This document shows, piece by piece, positions 8,841 through 16,389 of a stretch of 64,000 bases of DNA (positions are counted from its first letter, which is position 1; every line of letters begins with the position of its first letter). The stretch covers positions 636,814 to 700,813 of the forward strand of contig JACKPV010000023.1 in NCBI GenBank assembly GCA_024233305.1, read 5' to 3'. The notes under the pieces are model-generated. The model was given only the letters and a program-made list of their open reading frames with translations, ran no database searches and was not told where the DNA came from. The DNA is from Verrucomicrobiales bacterium (lineage in GTDB: Bacteria; Verrucomicrobiota; Verrucomicrobiia; Limisphaerales; J093). Position numbers and translations under genes: made by a program.

Positions 8841-9596
8841 TCAGATGACTTTCGCCTCGGAACGCAACCGATGGAGCAACTCATCCGTGTCAGCCACCCG
8901 CACGCACTCGCGGGCCATGGTCGACTGCTCCATCCGGAGCTGGACGACTCGGCTTCGCGGTTGGATCCCCAGGTCGGCCACCGGCAGCGTCTCAATCGGC
9001 TTCCGCCGCGCCCGCATGATCGCCGGCAGAGAGGCGTAGCGCGGCTCGTTCAATCGGAGGTCGGCGGTGATCACCGCCGGCAAACAAAGGCGCAGCGTCT
9101 CCAGGCCGTGGTCGGTTTCCCGCACCACTTGCACCCGGCCGTCCTCCAGAAACGTGATCACCGAGGCGAAGGTGGCCTGCGGCCAGTCGAGGAGACCAGC
9201 GAGCATGGGCCCGGCCTGCCCGGCATCGCTGTCCACCGCCTGCTTGCCGGCCAGAACCATCGCGGGCCCCTCCCGCCGCACGACCCCGGCCAGGATCTTG
9301 GCCACGCTCAGGGAATCCAACGACGCCTCGCAGGCCACCCGCAGACCGCGATCCGCCCCCATCGCCAGAGCCGTCCGGAGCTCCGCTTCGACCTCGGAAT
9401 CCCCGATGCACACCGCCAGAACCTCCCCGCCGTCCGGGTGGCTGTCGCGGATTCGCAAGGCTTCCTCCAGGGCAATGGCATCGAAGGGGTTGATCATGAA
9501 CGCCCGTCCGTCATCCTCAATGCCGGTGCCATCCGGTCGGACGCGAACCGGCTCGTCCGCAGACGGGACGCGCTTGATCGGGACCAGCAACTTCAC
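8841..9596 (-). CDS. etfB: Electron transfer flavoprotein beta subunit
   Basis: This 251-residue protein begins with MKLLVPIKRVPSADEP and carries the EtfB signature near FMINPFDAIALEEALRIRD. The middle contains the AMP/nucleotide-binding stretch (VLAGKQAVDSDAGQ), and the C-terminus is the usual arm. The start codon is GTG and overlaps the stop codon of the adenylation gene (GTGA), which indicates translational coupling of the ETF to the adenylation enzyme. That coupling is the strongest positional evidence that the ETF belongs to this pathway and is not an unrelated neighbour. Confidence 0.93.
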   Translation of the reverse strand: MKLLVPIKRVPSADEPVRVRPDGTGIEDDGRAFMINPFDAIALEEALRIRDSHPDGGEVLAVCIGDSEVEAELRTALAMGADRGLRVACEASLDSLSVAKILAGVVRREGPAMVLAGKQAVDSDAGQAGPMLAGLLDWPQATFASVITFLEDGRVQVVRETDHGLETLRLCLPAVITADLRLNEPRYASLPAIMRARRKPIETLPVADLGIQPRSRVVQLRMEQSTMARECVRVADTDELLHRLRSEAKVI

Positions 9597-11176
9597 GCAG
9601 CCTCCGGCGCGGGGGTTTGCAGTCGTTGCTGGAGTTGCTGGAAGTCCACCTTGCCCGTGGAGGTCTGCGGCAGCGAGGGCAGGGAGGTGAAGCGGTCCGG
9701 CACCATGTAGAGGGGCAGTCTCGCAGCGCAGAAGGTCTTCATCTCGACCATTGAAAGCACCCGCTCATCGTGGGTTGAGAGGAAGGCATGCAGCAGCAGA
9801 CCGTCCTCCCGGGCGTGGGCAATGACCGCCGCCTCTTTGACCGCCGGGTGCCGGTAGAGGGCGGCTTCAATCTCGCCCAGTTCGATCCGGTAGCCCCGCT
9901 TCTTGATCATCCGGTCGCGGCGGCCGATGAAGCGGTACCCTCCCTCGGGCAATTCCGTCACCAGGTCGCCGGTGCGGTACCAACGCCGCCCCTCCCGTTC
10001 GAGGAAGACCGCCGTCGTCTGGGTGGGCAGGTTCCAGTAACCTTGCAGCACACTGGGGCCGGCAATGCAAAGCTCACCCGCCGTCCCCGGAGCAACCGGC
10101 TCGCCCGCCTCGTCCACCACCAGGGGGGCGCAGTGCGCGCAAGGCCGGCCGATGGGCATCGGCTCCACCTGCTCGGACGGAATCCGGGCCGGAATCTCGT
10201 GGTAGGTGCAGACGTTCGTCTCCGTCGGGCCATAGAGGTTGAAGAACCGCGGGCCGGGCCACAGGTCCCGCAGGGCCTTGAGGTGCTTGATGGGAAAGAC
10301 CTCCCCGGCGAAAAGTACCGTTCGCAGCGCCCCGTAGTCGTGGGCTTCAAGGCCGCCGAACTGGGCCATCATGGCCAGGATGGACGGCGCCGAATACCAG
10401 CTGGTCAGGCGTTTCTCGGCAATCCAGGCCGCCAGCGCGCCCGGCTCCTTCCCAAGCTTCTCATCCACGATGACGAGCGTCGCTCCGTGGCTCAACGGCA
10501 GATAGATGTCCAGGATCGAAAGGTCGAAGTGGAAGGGTGCGTGCGAAGAAAACCGGTCGGACGGGCAGGGATCGAAGGTGGCCGCGCACCACGCGACAAA
10601 CGATCGCGCATTCCCGTGACTCAACACCACGCCTTTCGGCCGTCCCGTCGACCCCGACGTGTAGAGGACGTACGCGAGGGAGTCGTCGGACACGGCGGCA
10701 CTCGGATAGGCTCCAGCCTCCTCGTCTCCGTCCAAGTGCTCGAGGCAGAGCTCCAATGGCCGTCCCGCGCCTGTTCCTGAGAGCAGAATCATCGGCGGCT
10801 CGGAGCCGGCCGGCTCGAAGCCCTCGCGCACCGCCGCCGCATAGCGATCCTGGGTGAGGATGAGCGCGACGCCACAGTCCCGGAAGATCAAGGTGTTCCG
10901 CTCCGCCGGCGCGGTCGGATCGACCGGCACATAAGCGGCCCCAGCCTTCATGATGCCGAGGAAGGACGCGACGGCATCCGCTGATTTGGTCAACCAGACT
11001 CCCACCCGGTCCCCGCGCTGGATGCCGCGAGCGCGCAACCGGTCGCGCACCCGGTTCGACAGCCCGGCCAGCTGGGCGTAGGTGATTGTCTCACCGTTGG
11101 ATTCTTCGATCGCTATCCGGTCGGGGAACCGCCGTGCGGCGTCGTCGAAGAGTGAATGTAGGGAAATTGAACTCAT
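9593..11176 (-). CDS. Stand-alone L-proline-type adenylation enzyme (proline--[carrier protein] ligase, PltF/RedM/CloN4-like)
   Basis: The protein is an ANL adenylation domain of 527 residues with all core motifs: YTSGSTGRPKG (172-182), YGPTE (315-319), YRTGD (400-404) and the A10 lysine in TSTGK (509). Aligned by eye with GrsA, the ten specificity residues are D218, L219, L222, Y261, L288, A290, L314, V322, C323 and K509. They read DLLYLALVCK, the code reported for proline adenylases of pyrrole-2-carboxyl pathways. It would activate L-proline with ATP and load it on the neighbouring carrier. I chose the ATG at 11176 (MSSISLHSLF); an in-frame start 57 bases upstream would add an Arg/Pro-rich leader that looks non-coding. 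The 3' end overlaps etfB by 4 bases. A D-alanine ligase (DltA) is less likely from the code. Confidence 0.85.
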   Translation of the reverse strand: MSSISLHSLFDDAARRFPDRIAIEESNGETITYAQLAGLSNRVRDRLRARGIQRGDRVGVWLTKSADAVASFLGIMKAGAAYVPVDPTAPAERNTLIFRDCGVALILTQDRYAAAVREGFEPAGSEPPMILLSGTGAGRPLELCLEHLDGDEEAGAYPSAAVSDDSLAYVLYTSGSTGRPKGVVLSHGNARSFVAWCAATFDPCPSDRFSSHAPFHFDLSILDIYLPLSHGATLVIVDEKLGKEPGALAAWIAEKRLTSWYSAPSILAMMAQFGGLEAHDYGALRTVLFAGEVFPIKHLKALRDLWPGPRFFNLYGPTETNVCTYHEIPARIPSEQVEPMPIGRPCAHCAPLVVDEAGEPVAPGTAGELCIAGPSVLQGYWNLPTQTTAVFLEREGRRWYRTGDLVTELPEGGYRFIGRRDRMIKKRGYRIELGEIEAALYRHPAVKEAAVIAHAREDGLLLHAFLSTHDERVLSMVEMKTFCAARLPLYMVPDRFTSLPSLPQTSTGKVDFQQLQQRLQTPAPEAA

Positions 11177-11248
11177 TGATCTTGGAGGGCCGGGGGTGGT
11201 GCGGTTGAGGGGAACCCGGACGGGAACTCGCAACGCCGGCCGGCGCCA

Positions 11249-11509
11249 CTACTGGGGCCCGAGTTTCGAGAGCACGAGTGCCGTGATGTCCGACAGGGTG
11301 TTCAGATTCTCGACCCTGGCCTCGTGCGCTTCGATGGTGATGGAGAAGTGGGACTCAAGGAAGGCCACGAGCTTGAGGGTAGAGATCGAGTCGAGGATGC
11401 CCGTCGTGGCCAGTTCCGTGGTATCCGTCAGGGAGGCCGGGGCCTCGCCGGGCAGAAACTCGTTCAGGATGTGGGTCTTGATCGCAGATTTGATGTTCGC
11501 TTCGTTCAT
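11249..11509 (-). CDS. Acyl/peptidyl carrier protein (PltL-like)
   Basis: This 86-residue acidic protein has the length and helix pattern of a free carrier protein. The phosphopantetheine site is Ser41 in TGILDSISTLKL, matching the GxxDSxxxxxL consensus. Its ATG overlaps the stop codon of the MBOAT gene (ATGA), and the adenylation gene follows after 72 bases. It would hold the prolyl group as a thioester during oxidation and present the product to the MBOAT protein. A longer in-frame reading exists upstream but overlaps the MBOAT gene and is Arg/Gly-rich, so I take the internal ATG. A phosphopantetheinyl transferase is not encoded in the window. Confidence 0.9.
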   Translation of the reverse strand: MNEANIKSAIKTHILNEFLPGEAPASLTDTTELATTGILDSISTLKLVAFLESHFSITIEAHEARVENLNTLSDITALVLSKLGPQ

Positions 11510-14193
11510 AAGGTCTGATCCGTCAATTGGGGTGAGATCTCCGCGTCCGCGTTGCTTGCCGCCGTTTCCGATGCGTCCCCGGCGCCCGCAAGCGCCGTCC
11601 GAAGCGCCGCGAAGAGGGCGTCCGCCAGCAGTCGATGTCCCTTTGCATTGGTGTGCTCGTCCCAGGGGGCGATCACCAGTGGTTCGTCGGCGGGGACGCC
11701 GGCAAAACAACCTGAGAGATCAATGACCTCGAGCCCGGCGCTCCGCGCCAGCCCGAGCATTCGCTCGCGGACCGGAGCCTCCGCGTGTTCCGCCTGGTTG
11801 GGCCCCGGCCGGTAGACAACCAACGGCCGGACCCCGTGCCGGGCGCACTCACCCGCGAGCCGTTGAAAGACCCAGGTGAAAACGACGGGCAGCTGGGAAC
11901 GAAGCCGGCGCTCAATTAGCGCCTGCGGCATCGTTCCCTTCACCCCCGCCTCCCGGAACAACTCCCGCAGGAAGGGCGCGTACGCATCCGGCATCGACAG
12001 GTCCTCGCGCAGGCAGCGCGCGAGATGTCCCAGTGCAAACTGCTCGTCCAGCGCGAAGACCACGAAGAGCGCAACGTCGGGTTGGAGCGCGAACCCGTCG
12101 ACTTCGAGTCGGAGCAGGCGCTGCACCTGGCTATAGCCACCCACCGAGAGGTTCAACATCTCATAGCGGTCATGAGGCAGGCCGGAAGCGGCGTCATTCA
12201 ACCGGTCTTCCACTTGGTTCTCGAAGGTCTCGTCGTCGCGCACCCCGACACCGAAGGTGTGCGAAGCGCCCAGGACCACCGTGCGATGGCTCCCCGGAGG
12301 CTTCTCCCGGAGATAATCCCGATCCCGCATTCCAAACGGATTGGTCGAAACCGTCTCACCCGCCGCCGTGACCGACACGGAAGGCAGGACCTCCCGCCAC
12401 AAGATATCCGATCGTTTGCGGTGAAGCCGTTTCTCACCGTCGTCCCAGCCATCCGGAGCCGCGGGCAATCCCCAACGCGCATCCCCGGCGACCTGCACAT
12501 CAAGCTCCTCGTAGTACCCACGACGTTGGTGGTCCAAATCCCGGGCGTTCAGGCGGTGGCCCTGCAGCGAGTCCAGCACGCGCGCCATGCGGGTTCCGCT
12601 GGAAGAGCCTGCGCGCGGCAGCGCGAACAAAACGATGGCGGTCAAACTGACGCTCGCGGCTACCCGCCAGAACGGGAAGGTGCCCGCGGCCGCCCGCGGC
12701 CGGCCTTCCGACGTCTCCCGCCGGGTCTGGCCCCAGCGAATGCCCGCCAGCGCCAGTGCCACCAACCCGGCGATGACAACGAAAACCTCGAACAGCGTTG
12801 CTCCTGCGAGGGCATCGGCGACGACCAGCAATTCCTCCATGGAGCGGCACGACCAGATGTTCCACAACAGACAGATCGCGCAGAAAGTCGCCACCGTCTT
12901 GATGCCGGTGTTGATCTGCTCGCGAAGCGCCGGCCGGGAGCCGGGCAGCCTTCGGCCCCGGCTGGAAGTGGCCTCCATCAGCGCGTTGATCAACACCAGA
13001 ATGGCGAGCACCGCCCAAAAGGTCACGTCCTGCCAGGTTAGCAGAAGGGCGCCTCGAATCCAGAACCACTGCCATGAGTGCAGCGCCCACGTCGCGACAA
13101 ACGTCAACACAGTGGCCAGCGACATCGCCCGAACTGTCCCCCACCGGCGCATCGCGAAAAAGGCCGGGTAGAAGAACAACTTCATGACGAAGTCCTTCCA
13201 GTAGATGTTGATGCGCCGCCAGAAGTCGGTGAAAGAGGCCGAAAGCAGATACAGATGGTGCGTTTCCGGCAGGTGGAAGCCGAACATGTGCAACAGCCCG
13301 ACGATAAGATGAAACTCGCCGGAAATCCGGAGGTAAAGGAGGTAGGTGCCCAGCAGGAACCCAACAGCGTCCAGCGATGACGCCAGCATTGAGACGTCCA
13401 GGGGGGCGAACTGATAAACCAGCCGGTGGAGCAGCAGGTGAATAATCCCCCGGAGCATCCACTGAAGCCCGCGTTGATAGCCGGTCAGGCGCGGCTCGCT
13501 TCCGCAAGTGGCGCAGAACGTCTTGTAATCGACCAGCGGAAACAAGGGGAAACAAACATTCGGCAGCATGAAGAAATAGGCGAGGCTCCGGGGCAGGCTG
13601 AAGGGCGCCGTGCGATGGTGCAGATCGTAGAGGTAGACCATCAACCGGAACACGAACATCGACCCCAGAATCGGCCATATGGCCGCAATCTCCGGAAACC
13701 AAGCGCCGTTGGCCCGGATGACCGCCAGTCCAATGCCGCAGAGCACGAGCAGACCAACTCGCACCCCGAGCCTTACCCGGAGATGACAGACGCCGATCAG
13801 CACCAACCCGACACTCACAAGCACCAGCCCGGGCAGCATGCGGTACGCGATCTCGTACACCGGCAACTCTCCCTGTACAAGCGATCGCAGGGCGCCGATC
13901 CCCAGCCCCCCGGGCGCGGTCACCGTGACCAGGATGGAAAGGGCGGCAAAGAAGCCAAGACACCAGCGCGCGGGCAGGAAGTGGTGGCCGATGAAGCCGA
14001 TGAACGCGATCTGCATGACCCGTCCGAAGACAGGCGTTTCAAGCTTCCATACCCTGACCACCAGAACGATCAGGGCAAACTGCGCGACCACGGCTGCGAA
14101 GTGAAGCCAGCCCCCGCCCTGAGCACGCTGACCGCTTCCCACTTCGGCGGAAGCAGGCAGGCGATGGGCTGAGCGGCTGTTTGACGAGTCCAT
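11506..14193 (-). CDS. MBOAT acyltransferase fused to an SGNH hydrolase/transferase domain (DltB/PatA-like plus DltD/PatB-like)
   Basis: The protein is about 895 residues. Residues about 30-480 contain many hydrophobic segments and the MBOAT core, with FTDFWRRINIYWKDFV and the catalytic-type His372 in TWALHSWQWFW. After a further pair of membrane segments (about 440-480 and 525-545) comes a soluble SGNH-type domain, with LGASHT (nucleophile candidate Ser644) and WDEHTNAKGH as the C-terminal D-x-H block. MBOAT proteins move activated acyl groups across or onto the envelope; SGNH partners such as DltD or PatB finish the transfer. Here both are one chain. Being first in an operon with a carrier protein and an adenylation enzyme, it is the likely terminal transferase. 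I chose the ATG at 14193; two in-frame TTG codons lie 12 and 18 bases upstream. Confidence 0.83.
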   Translation of the reverse strand: MDSSNSRSAHRLPASAEVGSGQRAQGGGWLHFAAVVAQFALIVLVVRVWKLETPVFGRVMQIAFIGFIGHHFLPARWCLGFFAALSILVTVTAPGGLGIGALRSLVQGELPVYEIAYRMLPGLVLVSVGLVLIGVCHLRVRLGVRVGLLVLCGIGLAVIRANGAWFPEIAAIWPILGSMFVFRLMVYLYDLHHRTAPFSLPRSLAYFFMLPNVCFPLFPLVDYKTFCATCGSEPRLTGYQRGLQWMLRGIIHLLLHRLVYQFAPLDVSMLASSLDAVGFLLGTYLLYLRISGEFHLIVGLLHMFGFHLPETHHLYLLSASFTDFWRRINIYWKDFVMKLFFYPAFFAMRRWGTVRAMSLATVLTFVATWALHSWQWFWIRGALLLTWQDVTFWAVLAILVLINALMEATSSRGRRLPGSRPALREQINTGIKTVATFCAICLLWNIWSCRSMEELLVVADALAGATLFEVFVVIAGLVALALAGIRWGQTRRETSEGRPRAAAGTFPFWRVAASVSLTAIVLFALPRAGSSSGTRMARVLDSLQGHRLNARDLDHQRRGYYEELDVQVAGDARWGLPAAPDGWDDGEKRLHRKRSDILWREVLPSVSVTAAGETVSTNPFGMRDRDYLREKPPGSHRTVVLGASHTFGVGVRDDETFENQVEDRLNDAASGLPHDRYEMLNLSVGGYSQVQRLLRLEVDGFALQPDVALFVVFALDEQFALGHLARCLREDLSMPDAYAPFLRELFREAGVKGTMPQALIERRLRSQLPVVFTWVFQRLAGECARHGVRPLVVYRPGPNQAEHAEAPVRERMLGLARSAGLEVIDLSGCFAGVPADEPLVIAPWDEHTNAKGHRLLADALFAALRTALAGAGDASETAASNADAEISPQLTDQTL

Positions 14194-14221
14194 TAACGTC
14201 TGCAATGTCAACTAGGCTGAT

Positions 14222-14250
14222 TTGGTAATTCATGCCAACTACTCTGTCAA
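14222..14250 (-). promoter_or_regulatory. Candidate sigma-70 promoter of the MBOAT-carrier-adenylation-ETF operon
   Basis: Read on the minus strand there is a perfect TTGACA (14250-14245), a 17-base spacer and TACCAA (14227-14222). This would give a start site near 14215, about 20 bases before the MBOAT ATG. The surrounding 150 bases are clearly more AT-rich than the genes. The -10 match is only partial, so this is a candidate. Confidence 0.35.
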
Positions 14251-14734
14251 CAGGCTTGTCCGGGAAAGACCAGGATACCCGCAGGTCCCAGCAAGATTTG
14301 GCCGAAAAGACGCAAATAATTGGCTGATAATACGATAAGATGTTGGGTTGGTGTGATGCCTGCTTCGTTCTGGGGGACTCGTTAGGCAGTTCGGGTCGAT
14401 TTCGTCCACCGGGATGACCGACACCGCGGAAGACCCGCCATCAGGCGCCATCGTTTTCAGTTTTGATGAAAAGACAGCCGATCCGGTAGCCGACGCAGAA
14501 GGTGTTCAGGACGTATTGCCAGGGTCGTCCGTGATCCTGCTGCCCGCCGCACCGATGTCGCGCACGGAAAGGAGCGGTCGGGTTGCCGGCAAGAACCGGG
14601 AGGGCGAGGGATGGAAGGTTCAGGGCGGGCGCAATGGCGCGCAGGACGCCCTTCATGCCGCTGGTCTACGCGGCAAGTCGTCCGAGGCCTGGGGCACGCA
14701 GTCGCTGTCCGGGCATCGAAGAAGGGGCCGTCAG
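14251..14734. other. About 480-bp gap between ruvB and the pyrrole-type operon, no gene recognised
   Basis: This stretch lies upstream of the seven-gene operon and downstream of ruvB, both on the minus strand. The half next to the operon (to about 14345) is AT-rich and may carry regulatory sites. The remainder is GC-rich with short open frames of no recognisable product. I see no clear terminator hairpin after ruvB. Confidence 0.4.
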
Positions 14735-15751
14735 TCAAAACAGCTTCCCCTGCGCCCCGGCTTCCCGGCCAAGTCCCAGTGTGCGGTAGCTCAGTTCGTT
14801 CGCCACCCGGCCTTGCGGCGTGCGTTTCAAATAGCCCTGCATGATCAGGTACGGCTCGTAGACCTCCTCGAGCGTGTCGGGCTCCTCGCCAACGGCCACC
14901 GCCAGCGACGCCACGCCGACCGGGCCGCCGCCGAACTTGACGATGATCGCCTCGAGGATCCGCTTGTCCATTTCGTCGAGCCCCTCGCGGTCGATCTCGA
15001 GCATGGCCAGCGCGCGGTCGGCCAGTTCCGCGGTGATCCGGCCATCCCCCCGCACCTGGGCGTAGTCGCGGACGCGGCGGAGGAGGTTGTTGGCGATGCG
15101 CGGGGTGCCCCGGCTGCGGCGGGCGATGTCGAGCGCGCCGTCGCTGGCGATCTCGACGCCCAGCAACCGGGCGGAACGCACGACAATGTGCCGCAATTGC
15201 TCCGCCTCGTAGTAGTCCACCCGTTCGCGCAACGGAAAACGCGTGAGCAAAGGCGCGGTCAGGAGCCCGCTGCGTGTGGTGGCGCCGACGAGCGTGAACC
15301 GGGGCAGGTTCAAGCGGACACTGCGCGCGTTGGGGCCCTGGTCGATGATGATGTCCAGCTTGAAGTCCTCCATTGCGGGATAGAGGTACTCCTCAATGGT
15401 CTTTTGCAGCCGGTGGATTTCATCGATGAAGAGCACATCGCCCTCCTCGAGGTTGGTGAGGAGTCCGGCGAGGTCGCCCGCCTTCTCGATGGTGGGCCCG
15501 CTGGTGGATTTCAGGCTGGCCCCCATCGCCTTGGCGATGATGTTGGCGAGGGTGGTTTTGCCGAGTCCCGGGGGACCGCTCAGGAGGAGGTGATCGAGGG
15601 CTTCACCCCGTTGCCGGGCGGCCTGCACCGCGATTTCGAGCCGTTCCTTGACCCGCTCCTGCCCGACGAAATCGGAGAACATCGCCGGCCGGAGCGTCAA
15701 CTCCAGCGCGGCGTCAGGCTTGTTCAATCCGGACAACGGCCGCTCAGACAT
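14735..15751 (-). CDS. ruvB: Holliday junction branch migration DNA helicase RuvB
   Basis: This 338-residue AAA+ ATPase matches RuvB over its full length: the MSERPLSG...LRPAMFSDFVGQ start, Walker A GPPGLGKTT (59-67), Walker B FIDEIHRL (about 113-120), ARSVRLNLPRFTLVGATTR with the sensor and arginine-finger region, and the C-terminal winged helix (RTPQGRVANELSYRTLGL). It drives branch migration of Holliday junctions together with RuvA. RuvA and RuvC are not in the window, so ruvB is not in the ruvABC arrangement here. The ATG at 15751 gives the standard N-terminus. Confidence 0.97.
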   Translation of the reverse strand: MSERPLSGLNKPDAALELTLRPAMFSDFVGQERVKERLEIAVQAARQRGEALDHLLLSGPPGLGKTTLANIIAKAMGASLKSTSGPTIEKAGDLAGLLTNLEEGDVLFIDEIHRLQKTIEEYLYPAMEDFKLDIIIDQGPNARSVRLNLPRFTLVGATTRSGLLTAPLLTRFPLRERVDYYEAEQLRHIVVRSARLLGVEIASDGALDIARRSRGTPRIANNLLRRVRDYAQVRGDGRITAELADRALAMLEIDREGLDEMDKRILEAIIVKFGGGPVGVASLAVAVGEEPDTLEEVYEPYLIMQGYLKRTPQGRVANELSYRTLGLGREAGAQGKLF

Positions 15752-15850
15752 CGCCCGGCAGCATCCGGAACCGCCCCTTGACCGACAAGGCTAATCGCGA
15801 TCCTCGCATCCCCCGGCGGCCGACTCGCCTTCCGGGCTTTCGCCCCTCCC

Positions 15851-15899
15851 AATCCCCATCCCCATCCCCATCCTAATCCTAATCCTAATCCTAATCCCC
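15851..15899. repeat. Hexanucleotide tandem repeat, C-rich on the plus strand
   Basis: After a short lead the tract reads as three CCATCC units followed by four TAATCC units. On the minus strand this is GGATTA/GGATGG, a G-rich hexamer run about 100 bases upstream of the ruvB start and potentially able to form a G-quadruplex. A related run in the opposite orientation lies at 16222-16299, on the other side of the palindromic element at 15921-16117. Confidence 0.9.
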
Positions 15900-15920
15900 T
15901 GCGTCAACTCTGCGATCCTG

Positions 15921-16117
15921 AGCCGTAGCGATTCAGTAACTTGTAGCCGCCGACGTGCAGTCGGCGCATGATTCCGCTGGGATAGAGCCGCCTGCCGCCG
16001 AGGGCGACGATTCACCCAAAGGGGACTGCTGATCGGAATCGGCGAGCCCGCGTAAGCGCTTGGATTTCAGCGCCGACTACACGTCGGCGGCTCCCCCGTG
16101 TTGAATCGATACGGCTG
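15921..16117 (+). repeat. Palindromic-ended dispersed element, copy A
   Basis: This element of about 197 bases begins AGCCGTAGCGATTCA and ends TGAATCGATACGGCT, so its outer 15 bases form an inverted repeat with one mismatch. Inside these, GTAGCCGCCGACGT near the left end is mirrored, with a mismatch in this copy, by ACGTCGGCGGCT near the right end. The centre contains AAGCGCTTGGATTTCAG. The same unit recurs three times in tandem at 50476-51065 and once in inverted, more diverged form at 45871. It carries no gene; the short Arg-rich open frames inside copies are not coding. Confidence 0.9.
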
Positions 16118-16221
16118 AGGAACCTGTGGCCGCCAGGGCGCGCATGATGAGCATCGCTTCGATGCGGGCAGGATCGATCGGGTTGAATGCGCACCGCCGG
16201 CTGCACGCGGGGGGCTTGCAT

Positions 16222-16299
16222 GGGGGATTGGGATCGGAATCGAGGTTAGGATTGGGATTACGATTAGGATTGCGATTACGATTACGATTACGATTACGA
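16222..16299. repeat. Degenerate GATTAC/GATTGG hexanucleotide repeat, G-rich on the plus strand
   Basis: About thirteen consecutive six-base units can be read here, drifting from GATTGG, GATCGG and AATCGA at the left to four clean GATTAC units at the right. It is the inverted counterpart of the C-rich run at 15851-15899, and the two bracket copy A of the palindromic element. The unknown gene at 16390 begins about 90 bases downstream. Confidence 0.9.
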
Positions 16300-16389
16300 G
16301 AAGGAGGGGCAGGGGCTTCGGTGCGGGCGGGGATGCCTTCCGTTCGGCCTTGAACCGCGGCCGGCGAGGCTCAATGGTGCGGCCATCTG

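Noticed and set aside
9593..14193. Plain D-alanylation operon (dltABCD)
   Set aside because: The adenylation code is that of proline enzymes, ETF genes and a dehydrogenase are included, and PVC bacteria lack teichoic acids. A Dlt-like transfer principle is kept as part of the hypothesis, not the substrate.
14206..14211. TTGACA just before the MBOAT gene as a -35 box
   Set aside because: It lies only 12 bases before the ATG, leaving no room for a -10 box and start site upstream of the gene. The TTGACA at 14245-14250 is better placed.
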